In this document: piece after piece, positions 34,011 to 44,857 of the stretch
Layout of the letters: the number at the start of each line of letters is the position of its first letter
Position numbering within the stretch: position 1 is the stretch's first letter
DNA from: Aspergillus flavus
Lineage: Eukaryota; Ascomycota; Eurotiomycetes; Eurotiales; Aspergillaceae
Reading direction: 5' to 3'
Length of the DNA stretch: 64,000 nucleotides
NCBI RefSeq assembly: GCF_009017415.1
Contig: NC_092406.1
Span: forward strand, 6,014,001 to 6,078,000
The notes under the pieces: generated by a model
Databases searched by the model: none
The model's input: only the letters and a program-made list of their open reading frames with translations
What the model was told of the DNA's origin: nothing
Translations under genes and position numbers: made by a program

Positions 34011-36272
34011 ATGGCTCGACTCAACCCAACGAGCCCCGTCAAACAAGGCGGCACCCGCGAGAATGCGACCAAATCAGTCCGAAAACTGAAGTCCAATACC
34101 AACTCGGTCTTCTCGAGCAGATTCAGAGATACGTCGCCCACTCCCAAGGTGGGAGACCACTCGGGGACATTATTCGACGAACCAGAGTTCAAACGGCCGA
34201 CGGCGAGAACGACGACAAATGATAAGCCTGTTCAACGACAGAGAAAGCTGCAACGGAGCGGAACGGTATCCAGTGGGACGTTCAATATCTTTTCCGACAG
34301 TGATGGACTGAGTGACCCTGACGATGTCTCCTTTGCATCGACTATGCGCTCCTCGACTACGCGCTCTTCGACCGAAGGACGTCCTAGTGACCCGTTGCAG
34401 TTGGCACGTGCTAATTCGCTGCTGATGCCGCAGTCGAGACACTCTAGGAGCCGGTCGACAAGGAAGTCCGAGCTCTATGATTACACCAAGGAGAATTACC
34501 CCGTCGAGGAGGTTGTCGAGGATTACTCCACTACCTCCTCTATCAGTCGGAACCCATCTGATGCATCCTCAACGCGGCGGTCTCCTACCAGAAGGGAACC
34601 CCGGCAGACGAATACTAGAAGACAAAATGGCCGGCAGTTTCGGGATTATCGCCAACCGGCAAATCGGTCCGAAGATGAGGAAAGTGATGATGGGTTCAAC
34701 TCTCTGGATGACTTCATTGTTAGTGATAGCGAAGAGCCTAGCCGCCACGAGGCATCCGCCAGTGAGTCAGAACCGGAAGAGATGAAGAGGGCACCTTCGC
34801 CGCCGAGAGTCAAAAGGAGACTGGTTCGGGGCAGAAGGCTGAACCCTGAGGAACAGATAAAGAGGGCCTTGGAGAGCTCGGCGAATACAAGCCTTCGTCT
34901 AGAGCCCTCTTTACCAGCTGCTGTTTCGATGCCCTCTGACCACCAGGCCAGTCCAAGAAAGCTATTCCGTAATACCTCTAATATCGATGAGAAGATGAGC
35001 CGTCTGGATATGGAGGACGATGACGCTGGCGTTGACGATAATGAGGTCGACCACGATACTGCTGAGGAGGCTGCTGCTGAGGTAGCTGCTGTTGATGAAA
35101 TGGACGCTGATGAATATGACCCGTCCGCTCAACTCCAACAAGATTTGGAAAAGTAGGTCTCAACGCTGCTGCATATTTAAAAGCATAAAATATTGACTGT
35201 GTATAGCTTTCTAGGAGGTTTTGAGCCTCGCTCGCAAACCTCAGAGGCCGAAAAGGCGAATTTGGAAACACCACCTGCCAGCCCCTCTAAAACCACTCTC
35301 AAATCAGCTTCAAAAGGCAAAACGCATATTCCACCCACACCATATCGCGAGAGCGTAGATGCTTTCTGGTCCCAGGAAGCTACAAACGATTGGATCGATC
35401 AACATTCACCGCGCAAATTACACAACTTGCTGCAGGAACTCGAGGAGTCGGATAACGAGGTTGACCCCGAGATCATGCCTAGAAACAAAACAACAAAGAA
35501 GGCAGCCAAGCCTCCTAGCAAGACAGCCCTGAAAAAGGCCGAGATGGAGAAGAAGAAAGCCGCCCTTGAGCGCAAGAAGTCGTTTGATAATAAGAAGGCC
35601 GCTGTCGCAGAAGACTTCTTCAAGGTTCTAGATGACCACGTTACTGGTGGCCGTATCCAAGAAATAGCCGAGGAAACGGGTGGTGTCCAGATCATCTGGA
35701 GCAAGACACTTCAGACAACCGCTGGACGGGCGAACTGGAAGCGAGAGAAGCTGCGAACGGAGGGTACGCTTGGGACAGAGCCCCAGACGCCTGGAGGCTC
35801 TCTATCCAAGCACCATGCTAGTATCGAACTGGCTGAACGGATAATTGATGACGAGGATCGCTTGCTGAACACGCTAGCTCACGAGTACTGCCACCTGGCT
35901 AACTTTATCATCTCCAACGTCCACAATAACCCCCATGGAGCAAGCTTTAAGCAATGGGGGCTGAAGTGCAAAGAAGCTCTGAAGGACCACCCTGTCTATG
36001 GCGGACGCTTCGAAGTGACGACCAAGCACAGCTACAAAATCGACTACAAGTACGTATGGAGCTGTGTGGACTGCGGTCAGACATATGGACGTCATTCAAA
36101 GAGCATCGATACTACCAAGTCGCGATGTGGGAAATGCAAAGGCCTGCTCCAGCAGATCAAACCAAAGCCACGGAGTGTCTCACCCCGAAAGAAACAGCCC
36201 CTTGGAGATTCCGAGAAAGTGGCCGTCGACGAGGTCGCGAACGTGCTAGGGGAGATCAGCTTGGGCAACTGA
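34011..36272 (+). CDS. SprT-like zinc metalloprotease, GCNA/Acrc-type
   Basis: Two exons, 34011-35152 and 35207-36272, encode 735 residues. The first ~380 residues are disordered and rich in Ser, Arg and acidic residues (YSTTSSISR, SRLDMEDDDAGVDDNEVD). A lysine-rich helix (KKAEMEKKKAALERKKS) follows. The SprT domain begins near DFFKVLDDHV and contains the zinc-binding catalytic motif HEYCH (LLNTLAHEYCHLANF). A C-terminal zinc ribbon is formed by CVDCG and CGKCKG. This order (acidic disordered arm, SprT, zinc ribbon) matches GCNA/Acrc proteins, which degrade DNA-protein crosslinks and help genome stability in the nucleus. The specific fungal role is inferred. Confidence 0.85.
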
Positions 36273-36781
36273 GGTACTGGCGGCTGTTCAAAGTCATTGA
36301 AGGTGTTTACGGATTTGTCTCTCATTCTACATACATTTCGGGAAGATTTGCCTGTCATTTTCAGCGTTCATTTGATGACGATATATCTATGGTGTTCTCT
36401 CTTTAGCGATGATATGCCTGTCCGTCTCTCATTTGGGAAATTTGTCTTTGGTGTTTCATGTACACAACGATCCTTATGCCATGAGCACATATGAATTTGT
36501 ATATACACCGCTATACTCTGAAGCTCATAATCGATTGATTTCGGATTGACTATCACTAAGCTATCTAATTAGTCTATCTATATACATGTCCGTGTTAGTC
36601 TCAATCCCTCTCATCCAAGATAACGTATGCAAGTCCTAACCCATTGATACCAAATCCACCATGCAAACAAGCAGATCCCATAAAATCCTCCCCAGTACAG
36701 TCAATCCCAACCAATATTCCCAAATCCATAACTCAATCATACACACCCAGACAACCTCAAATAACCCCCCAAGAAAAGAAC
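36273..36781. other. Convergent intergenic region
   Basis: This is the 3' region between the SprT-like gene (+) and mog1 (-). No gene is seen. The sequence from about 36650 becomes strongly C/A-rich on the plus strand and continues into mog1. Confidence 0.5.
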
Positions 36782-37589
36782 CTAACAAAATAAACCCCAA
36801 TCAACAACCTCCAACTCCTGTACTAAACCATCAATCAACCCCTCAGCCAACCTTTCCTCCGCCTCCAACCCCCTCAAATCCCCAGCCCTCTCAAACTCCT
36901 CCCTCGGCACATTAACAAACACCACCAAATCCGTCTCCTGCTCCACCAACCTCACCACCAAATACCACAACGTCACAGTACTAGTCAACTCCCCCTCAGC
37001 ACTCGACCCGGCAACCGCACCCCCAATCCCAACCCCAGACCCAACCCTAGCCCCAGCCCTAGAAGAAGCCTTAGGAGAAACAACCCTCACAACACCCCGA
37101 TACCCCACAACCCCAGCCGGGAATTTCCTCAAAATAACCCGTGTCGGCGCCGTCACGATCTCCAACTTATCGTCCTCATCGCAGAGGTCGTGGACATGGT
37201 ACAGGGCTGCTTTTGCGTCCGGGTTGAGTGGCTGGGATTGGAGTTGTGTGTTTATGAGAGTATCGAGAGAGGATGTCTCGGGGTCTGTGACGCGTTGGTT
37301 GATTTCGGTGATTTGGGATGTTAGGGTTGTGCGGGAGAGGTAGACTTCTTGGTGGGAGGGGATTTCGCGGACGTTACTGTTTTCTCTCTTTTTGTTAGTT
37401 GTGGGTTCTGAGATTGTTTGATTGGGGGGGGGGGTTGGGGTTATGTTGGAGGGGAGTTGTATGTGTATGTGTTTGTGGTTTATATAGAGGGTGTTGGATA
37501 GGGGTTACGGACCTTGCGTCGACCCAGTTCTGCGGGATTAGACCTTTGATTGCGCCACCGTAGAAGTCGCGGGGGGTGTATGTTGTCAT
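36782..37589 (-). CDS. mog1: Mog1, Ran GTPase-binding protein
   Basis: Two exons, 37589-37513 and 37376-36782, give 223 residues. The start TPRDFYGGAIKGLIPQNW is the classic Mog1 N-terminus. The join gives VDASNVREIPSHQEVYLS, which also matches the family. Mog1 binds Ran/Gsp1 and promotes nucleotide release during nuclear transport. The 136 bp intron uses an unusual GTCCGT donor and contains a T/G-rich region with a run of ten G. The coding strand is purine- and T-rich to an unusual degree, and the middle of the protein has a Ser/Ala/Gly/Val-rich insertion (KASSRAGARVGSGVGIGG). Confidence 0.82.
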
Positions 37590-38142
37590 TTTTCTGGTTT
37601 TGTGTTTTGTTTTGTTTTTCGGTTTTTTGGGGGGGGGGTATTGTTGGTTGATATATTGTGATGCGGGGTAGGTGGTTTTGCGTTGGAGGTGTTGTGGGTG
37701 TGGTTTGAAGGGATTGTGGTGTTGGTGTTCTCTAGATGATGGTGATGTATCTTTATAGGTATCTTCTGAGAATGCCGTGAGTCATGAAGGAGGATTGTTG
37801 TATAATCAGGAGAAGATGAGGAAGAAGATGATTTCTGCTTTGGGATGGAAATTGAAGCTTTTCGGGCCAATGAGGGACATGACGTCTCGTCGCGTTGGCG
37901 GGCGGTGAGCTTATCGACTTTTGACTGGAAGGCGGGGTCATCGCATACGAGTTGCCCCTCGGCGTGACTCACGGGACTACGGTCTAGACTACATATCAAA
38001 CATGTAAAAGAGAGCGACAACTTTGATTGACTATAGGGCTTGCGAAAATATGCCTGATGGCCCCACTACTAATATCTAAAGGTATCTTAGCTCAGAGGCA
38101 AAAAGGTTAAAGGAGAGCGTTCCTGGTTCCAGACCATCCGAA
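37590..38142. other. Intergenic, mog1 promoter
   Basis: No supported gene is seen. There is a T/G-rich leader just upstream of the mog1 ATG, including a run of nine G at about 37630. Confidence 0.5.
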
Positions 38143-39727
38143 TCACATGTCCAACAGCTCTTCGATATATCCATCCAACGCGATCATCTTGAATTTGTTC
38201 CCCCATTTCGAGCGGAACTCTTTCTTGCGATAGGCGTAGCTGGTGACCTGGGAGAAGCTCACCAGTTCCACCGTCCATCCCCGCCGCAGCGCTCGCTCTA
38301 CCATCTTCATGAATCCTCCGGAGAATTCGGCTTCCGCCGCGTCCCCCGTAGCTAAAACGATGGTCGCTGGTTCATCTGTATCCAACAGGCTTTCCAGGAT
38401 CTTCAGGTGCAGAATTTCGTCCACCCCCTGTTCGACCCAGCGCTCTTCCGGTGCGTCGTTCGTTTCAGAACCACTGCCTCCATCATGAGCGCCTGCCCGA
38501 GGACCTTTGCGGTATTTCAGCTGACGACGAGTCGGTTGTTTCACCTTATGCACTCGGTCGAGAATGTTCGTCTCGTAGCCGAGTTTCTCGCCGTCGTCGA
38601 TCGCAGCGAAGCGGTCGGAGCCCACCAAGACCTTCTTGGCCGTTGGCCGACCACGCTCTAAGATCAATGAGAAGTTCTGGAATGAGAGTGGCAAGCGGCG
38701 AATCCGTGTTTTCACAGGGATGTTTCGGGATACTTTCATGGAATCGTGAAACCCAACCATGATCTGGCCAATAGCGATAGTCAGCAGAGGTTGACCGACA
38801 CTTACGGGAAAGATAACTTACATTAGACATATCGACAAAGACATGAATCGGGCGACATGTAGAAGAACCCGGTTTGGACTTCCCAGCCCGACCAACTCGA
38901 GTTATAGTCTCTGCATAGTCGGGAAAGTTCTTCAACAGCTTGGTTAAGAGACCGACTTTTCGATCGGCTGCCGACTTGTACGCAACGGGCTGCACGCGGA
39001 TGGCGCCCCCCGGGAGATTTTGGATAGCGATAGGGGCTAAAGCCCCATCGGCTTCATCAAACGAGGATGGCGGGGTCTCGGACGACTCACTCAAGGCCTC
39101 CGCTATGCCCACCTGAGACGGGACGAAAGAAACGACGCGCCGTTTGGAATAAGACGAATCAAAGATGCTCGGGTTGTCGGACTCTGCTTCCACAGTGCCT
39201 TCCGACAAGTGAGGCTCATAGGTTGGTTGCTTGGTTTGGTTACGGTGTTTTGTGGTACGATATTCGACGGTAGTCTCATGGGACTTGGACACATCCGAAG
39301 TGGGGATCGGCCGAGGAGGCGTACGCGGAAGCGTTTTATCCGGGCTATCAACGTTGGTGTCCCCGTGAGAGGGACGCTTGAGTATCTGAATCCGCTTCGG
39401 CTGCTGTGGAGGTTGTTCGACAATGCTTTCCTTGGTCGCTTGACGAAGTCCAGCTTCTGCCCCGACAGGAGGCGTGGTGTTGCCAAGGAAATCCCATAGG
39501 GAGGAGAAATCACCAAGCTTTGGGGGTCCACCGCTCTCGTGCTTCAGATCGGGTGCCGAGTCATTTAGACCTTGGGCAGCAACCGTGCCGGGAGTGGATG
39601 GAGCTTGGTGGGAGTCATTGTGGCGAGCAGGGATGGAACGGTCACCGCTGCTGTACGTCGGCGAGCGCAGTAGGTTGATCACCGGAGTGAAATCCCAGTT
39701 CGAAGAAGATGTAGCCGACGATGGCAT
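38143..39727 (-). CDS. NYN (PIN-like) domain protein, putative ribonuclease
   Basis: Two exons, 39727-38822 and 38763-38143, encode 508 residues. The N-terminal ~270 residues are disordered (Ser/Pro-rich, with SSLWDFLGNTTPP). The C-terminal half is a NYN-type PIN-like domain. Acidic landmarks are seen in HVFVDMSNIMVGF, in GVDEILHLKILESLL and in VLATGDAAEAEFSGGF, followed by ERALRRGWTVELVSF. The intron falls inside the first motif (after DMSN), and splicing rebuilds it exactly. NYN proteins are metal-dependent RNA nucleases in RNA turnover. Substrate and partners are unknown. The in-frame ATG at 39727 was chosen because no ATG lies upstream in frame. Confidence 0.7.
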
Positions 39728-40005
39728 TGACAGCAATGGACTTGGATGTCAGCTACAATGTGGTGTAGAATTCCGTTCGTAGTAGGGATGTGCCTGGTGG
39801 CAATACGCGGGGCTTGCAAAACAGAAAGGGTAGAAAGCTTTCGAGTACCAAAGACGACTATAAATGTGCACAATTCAAACGCAAAAGATAGGGCATAAAG
39901 ATAAAGCGCATCAACATGGTGGTCATTGAGACCCAACCAGACGACGATGTTCACGCCAAACGCATTGAAAGCGAAGACAAGTTGACAAAGGGAAGAAAGA
40001 GAGTT

Positions 40006-40027
40006 GGTTAGGTTAGGTTAGGTTAGG
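40006..40027. repeat. (GGTTA)4 tandem repeat
   Basis: Four perfect GGTTA units are followed by GG. The motif resembles telomere repeats of the TTAGG type but lacks the third G of the fungal TTAGGG repeat. Confidence 0.85.
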
Positions 40028-40560
40028 CACGGAGACTCGGAGACTCGCCGCCTGCAATGACTCGCCGCGTGGCGGTGAACAACTGTCACGGTACTGCCAT
40101 TATTTACCGCTTGCCACCTTTGGCTGAGAATAACACTAGTCTGAAAACAGAAGGTGCTATCTCGGCATCCGCTGGAATAGATAATCCGACGGATTTATAT
40201 TTCCCCATGACCCACCAGATCCGCTAGGCCACTTCCGGACTAGCATATAGCCTATACTGTAGGTCATGGCGACGTCATCGGCCCAGAAATCTAGACTCGC
40301 AAGAATGACGAGATCGATTTGTTTATCCCACCCAGTCCTGCTTTCTTCTGGAATCGCCAATTGTATGGCTGAGTTGATGGCCATTGGCGGGTTCTCTCGT
40401 CACCATGACGGAGAGTCGATGATCTTCGTCCCATGGACACGATTCTGGATTCACATTCACAGGCCAGACTCAATATCCATGTGCCTCGGGTGAATTGCGT
40501 AGCGGAGCAAATCAGGGTCATCAACGTCATGGAGGGACAGATATAGCAGCAGATGAAAGA

Positions 40561-40567
40561 TATATAA
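40561..40567 (+). promoter_or_regulatory. TATA box of the Hsp12-like gene
   Basis: TATATAA lies 128 bp upstream of the ATG at 40695. It is a typical arrangement for a stress-induced fungal gene, with CT/CA-rich leader between. Confidence 0.5.
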
Positions 40568-40694
40568 ACCATCAAATCCTTGGTCTTACTTCCTTCTTCA
40601 TCAATTTCGACAAGACAAACAATCAAATCACAACTACTCTACCAATTACTACTCCTTTAACCACTTTCTACCTTTTACCAAACCACTCGCAAAC

Positions 40695-41075
40695 ATGTCT
40701 GACACCGGACGCAAGGACTTCAGCACCAGTATGTCGATATGCATGAACACGATGCTGCAGTGAATGACTCGCTAACATCCCCGCAGAGGCCAAGGAGGAG
40801 CTCACCCCTGACTCCGCCAAGTCCACTCAGCAGAAGGTGAAGGAGGGCGCCACTGATATTGGTGACCGTGTCTCCCGTGGCTTCCAGCCCGACGATCAGA
40901 AGTCTGGCACACAGGAGGCCTTCGACAAAGGTCAGCGTGTGCATGACAACAAGAGCCACGGCGGTGCCGGCGAGTCGATGTAAGTATCCATGCAGAGTAT
41001 TCGAATTGTCAAAAGACTAACTGATTCTGCAGCCTTGACAAGGCCAAGAACGCCGTCGGTCTCGGTGACCACTAA
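40695..41075 (+). CDS. awh11: Hsp9/Hsp12 family stress protein (Awh11-like)
   Basis: Three exons, 40695-40728, 40787-40979 and 41033-41075, give 89 residues, the normal size. The protein starts MSDTGRKDFSTKAKEELTP and is small, hydrophilic and lysine/glutamate-rich, with KVKEGATDIGDRVSRG and an ending close to DKAKNAVGLGDH. Family members are induced strongly by heat, salt and stationary phase and associate with membranes as amphipathic helices. A TATA box and a possible heat-shock element lie upstream. Both introns have good GTATGT/GTAAGT donors. Confidence 0.9.
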
Positions 41076-41218
41076 GCTCAAGTCTGTGGAGGATCGCCTG
41101 TGACCATTCATCATGAATACTTTTATGATTTGATGATTTAATCCTCATGTGCTGTATTAAGCTTAGTATCCTGTGTCAATTAATGACCATATGAATTAAT
41201 CAGAAATTCTGAACCATT

Positions 41219-42079
41219 TCACTTCTCCCGTCTGGATTGATCAAGCTTCGAGTCTCGTTCTTGGGTAAGCTCGCTGAGTTCCTCTAATAACTCTCGATAC
41301 TTAGCCCGCGCCCCTTGTACATCCGTAGGAAGATTCTGGAACAACTGAAGCCGATGTTCCAAACTCTTGACATTATCCATAAGCTTTTTGACATCTTCCT
41401 CCTCCGCCAGCAGCTCACCCAACGTAGGCCCTTTGCTTTGATTCCTCTTCAAAGCAGCAACCCTATCCTGATATTCATTAACTTTAGCAGCGAGAACCTT
41501 CGTACCTTTCGTCCACTCAACCGTCTTAGCCGGCAAATCAGCCGGAACCTCATACGCCGGATCTGACCTAAGTTCATCCAGTTGCCGGCGCAGCGCCTCC
41601 AACTCCCTCTGCAGATAATCATGTAACATATCCACCTTATCCAGCTGGTCCTGCACGCCAAATTCCTCCTTCGTCAAGTCGACAACGGCTTGACCCAGGT
41701 GTGCCGCCTCCACGTCCAGAGCACCCAACGCCGCGGCCGATTTGGCCAGATCATCCAGATCCTGTCCACCTTTATCGTCGAGACAATATTCCAGCTCATC
41801 GAGTATTTCCTTCTTCTGTTTGTCTTCTGTCTCTTCGCGCGCTTTGAATCCCTGCACGGCTTGTTCGCGTGCCTGGTGTAGGAGGGCCGCTTCCTCGTCG
41901 GCGGTGTCGTTGGCTGCCGCTAGGGCAAGTAATGTGCGTAGCGTATCTTCGTTTCGTTCGAATGTGGGGACTGGGTTCGGGGCGTATTGGCGACTTAGCC
42001 AGGAGTTGACGTAGGCCCAATCTTTTGCTTGGATGGCTGCTTGTCGCGCTTTGGCGGGGGAAAGAAGGGGGCTGTCCAT
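41219..42079 (-). CDS. Coiled-coil protein, HAUS1-like augmin subunit
   Basis: Single exon, 286 residues. The N-terminus has VNSWLSRQYAPNPVPTFERN followed by EDTLRTLLALAAAND. This matches the pattern of HAUS augmin-like complex subunit 1 (a WL...yg..piP.fE.N..T motif). The rest is almost all predicted coiled coil, such as DLDDLAKSAAALGALDVEA and LHDYLQRELEALRRQLDEL. Augmin recruits gamma-tubulin to existing spindle microtubules to nucleate new ones. It lies tail to tail with the Hsp12-like gene, 143 bp apart. If not HAUS1 it is another coiled-coil scaffold. Confidence 0.6.
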   Translation of the reverse strand: MDSPLLSPAKARQAAIQAKDWAYVNSWLSRQYAPNPVPTFERNEDTLRTLLALAAANDTADEEAALLHQAREQAVQGFKAREETEDKQKKEILDELEYCLDDKGGQDLDDLAKSAAALGALDVEAAHLGQAVVDLTKEEFGVQDQLDKVDMLHDYLQRELEALRRQLDELRSDPAYEVPADLPAKTVEWTKGTKVLAAKVNEYQDRVAALKRNQSKGPTLGELLAEEEDVKKLMDNVKSLEHRLQLFQNLPTDVQGARAKYRELLEELSELTQERDSKLDQSRREK

Positions 42080-44857
42080 TGGTGGTGAATATTGGAATGG
42101 ATGGGATTAAGTCGTGAGAATCTTGTCTTTGATTTGTGAAAAAATGCGATAAGAATTGGAAAGGTACTCGCTAGGGTAGAGTTGCTAATATTTTGACGTT
42201 GAGGTTTAGTGAACGGCAGTTCGTTGGACGAATAAAACAAACCTGCACATTGACTTTCCCTTTACCGCTTTAGGCCGACTTGTGAGCGGCCTGGCGCGTG
42301 GGGTGAGCACGAAAGTGCGTGTCCTGAGGGGTGAACCCTAAGTGGAATCATCTACACTACATCCTCGTTCTATTTCCGTGTACTTTTCTTCACATCCCCA
42401 CCAGTCAAGGCACTATGGCAGGATATTCCCATGCTACCTGTCTGTGGTTTGAACAATGTCATGGAATACAATATAGTTGTCACCTACTCAAAGCCGGAGT
42501 TAGCCTAGAACCCTCACAAGCAAGTCCTAATCAAATCCAGTGCTTAATTGATACGAGAATCGGGACTACCATTTAACATAGCACTCATTTTTCCTCCCCT
42601 TGTACGAAAAGCCCTTCAAGGCCCGTCCAAAAAGACTCATCGCCAACTTGAACTGCAAATCCCTTCCCTCCAAACGTAAGCCTTCCGCATACTCCCTTCT
42701 AACGATTTGACCTTCAGTTCGGGATACAGATGATGCGCATCCAAGTAGCCCAAATACTTCGCATAGGAAGCCTCATTACCCCCCTTGCACCAATTATTGT
42801 ACATGTATTGCACAATGACCTTCTGCCAGATTATGAAATCCGCCGTTTCCGGTTGATGCGATGTTGGGTTCTAGGTAGTATCACGTATTGCGACACATGT
42901 CACTCAACGAGGTCAAACAGGTCATTAAACTCAATGGAGCCTAATTCGGCATAAACGTGTGATTATTCAGAGTGATAGTGGCGAAGTAAATTACTGTTAG
43001 GTCGATGGAGATATCGAGGAAAGAGGAGCACACACTCAAACCCGTACGGAGCAATTTCTTTATATAATATACGTTTCCGAGACCAGCTAGCGAAGCCTCT
43101 AATACAATCGGGAAGGCTGTGTAAAATGCACATTCTCATCATAATAGGGCACGTTGAATTCTATTGTTCTGCCCTCTACCTAGGTGTGTATCAGAGTAGG
43201 TAGAGGCCTTGGTGAACTTCATCTCTCTATACGTATGGATAAAAGTTAGCTCGGTAGTAGCGTTGACTAGTTCCTGGCTATCAAACACTAAGGACTTCTA
43301 TACAGCCTGAGAAACAGAAATGTAGTTCATCATAGCAGTGCTTATGCCTATTGTGTGTATCCGAGAACGTTGTAGTAATATATAAAAAGCTCACGATTAT
43401 CCGGAGCATGTTGTTAGGAGAAGCCTTCTTCATCTCGCTGTGAGCTGCTAAAGAGGTGTCTTGGGTGAATTTCAAGACATTAATCGACTTGTCAAGTTTC
43501 CGACTGGAAGAAGATACTATCTGCCAGGGTGCTAACTGTCACCTGCTTCCGATCACCTAAAGTACGTACTGAATCCTGCTGCACACCTTGACTCTGCCAT
43601 CACTCCCGTTGCCATCGCCCAGCTGTTGTCCGATGGTGACCGTTGTGGGGCGAGGTAAAGAGAGACGTATCTCCTACAATGGTATAGCTCTTCGTCCGCT
43701 TCTCGTTCTTGTTTGTGTGCTCAGGGCAGCCGGGACATTTTCGGCTCCCTTTGCATGCCCACTCCAACAGGCTCATTGGAACAAGCTTCAGTTGGCTCAT
43801 TGCCATTTCCTAGATGGGAAGTGATTTTACATGGGGCGAAGCAAATTTGGCCCCACCTTAAACCCAGCTTAATTTATGTTGATTGATCGTGCAGAAGGTT
43901 CATGAATCATCCGGTATTTAAGATACCCAGCCGACTAGCAGTAGATCATGATACATCCTGTCGGCTTTCTACTGTTATAGATCTGTCGTGATACGCTGAT
44001 AATGAGAACTAGTCAACTCATTTAGTGCCCAACTCCGTAGTAGGGTCTGAACAGCTTGAGTTTGTACTACACTCTGTTATACATCTTGCGCTAGTTAATG
44101 AACTATTGTACTCATATAACCAACAGCCCAGGGCATGAGCTAGGTTATTATCAGATCTTATGTCCACAATATGGAGGCATTGGGTAATGTAGGTCCTGGA
44201 TTTTATTTTCGCGCAGGAACCGACTAAATCCCCTCTGACTCGGTGGCAATTGGCCTCCTTCCTAGCGTATATCAAAGACTGGTATTCCCGCTATATGTGA
44301 CAATAATACGCTTTGTCTTTTCTGTTGTAGGAATATAATATTTTGGGCTGTTCTCGCCCGACGGCTCTTCATGGGGGTTTCCCTCTGTGATGGCGATGAA
44401 ATACTGGTGGATATTGTAGCGATATTCAATAAGATAAGTGTTTAGAATCCGTTCATAATGCAATTAGCTTCGCCCCCCTCTGCTTGTAAGACTTGGGTCT
44501 AAAAAGGATTCCTGTAAGCGGAGGTTTTTGCCGCTCAAGCCTATTGTTGATGAGTCATTGTCTGGATGTTGTTGGAAGGGCGCAAGAGACCCCACTTTCT
44601 AAATCACCAATTTGGACAAGCCCTAACTAGGCCTTGATGACATCTAAGGCCACGGGCTCTCAGTAAATCCCTCTCAAAGCCTGATTCACTCACTCCTGTA
44701 GATGATATAAGAACCCCTATGTAGCACGTACCGCTGAAATGGACTTTTTAAGAATCGATTCAATGACCTGAGTAGCTCAGAAAACTGACAGGAACATTAT
44801 ACGTTTGTGGCATCTGACAGATCAAAGTGTTCTTCAAGGCTTATAGTTCCAGTCAGC
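42080..44857. other. Gene-poor 2.8 kb with a decayed gene remnant
   Basis: No intact gene is supported. Apart from the remnant at 42637-43060 (minus strand), I see only short chance ORFs. This marks the left edge of the accessory island. Confidence 0.5.
42637..43060 (-). pseudogene. Decayed protein-coding remnant, family unknown
   Basis: On the minus strand, 42870-42637 is open for 77 codons after a good acceptor (CTACCTAG) and reads like a real protein (ETADFIIWQKVIVQYMYNNW, EASYAKYLGYLDAHHLYPEL). Upstream on the same strand, about 43050-42935 is a second coding-like block (VIYFATITLNNHTF, then GSIEFNDLFDLVE in a shifted frame). The two blocks are separated by stops, a frameshift and a gap too short (34 bp) for a normal intron. 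I do not recognise the family. Confidence 0.35.

Larger units (their letters stand above)
39728..40694. other. Divergent promoter region between the NYN gene and the Hsp12-like gene
   Basis: It contains a short GGTTA tandem array (40006-40027), a TATATAA box (40561-40567) and a two-unit heat-shock-like element TTCTTCTGGAA (40343-40353). No ORF is supported. Confidence 0.55.

Noticed and set aside
37586..38020. 144-codon minus-strand ORF upstream of mog1
   Set aside because: Low-complexity Thr/Asn/Pro-rich sequence with no domain; most likely mog1 leader sequence.
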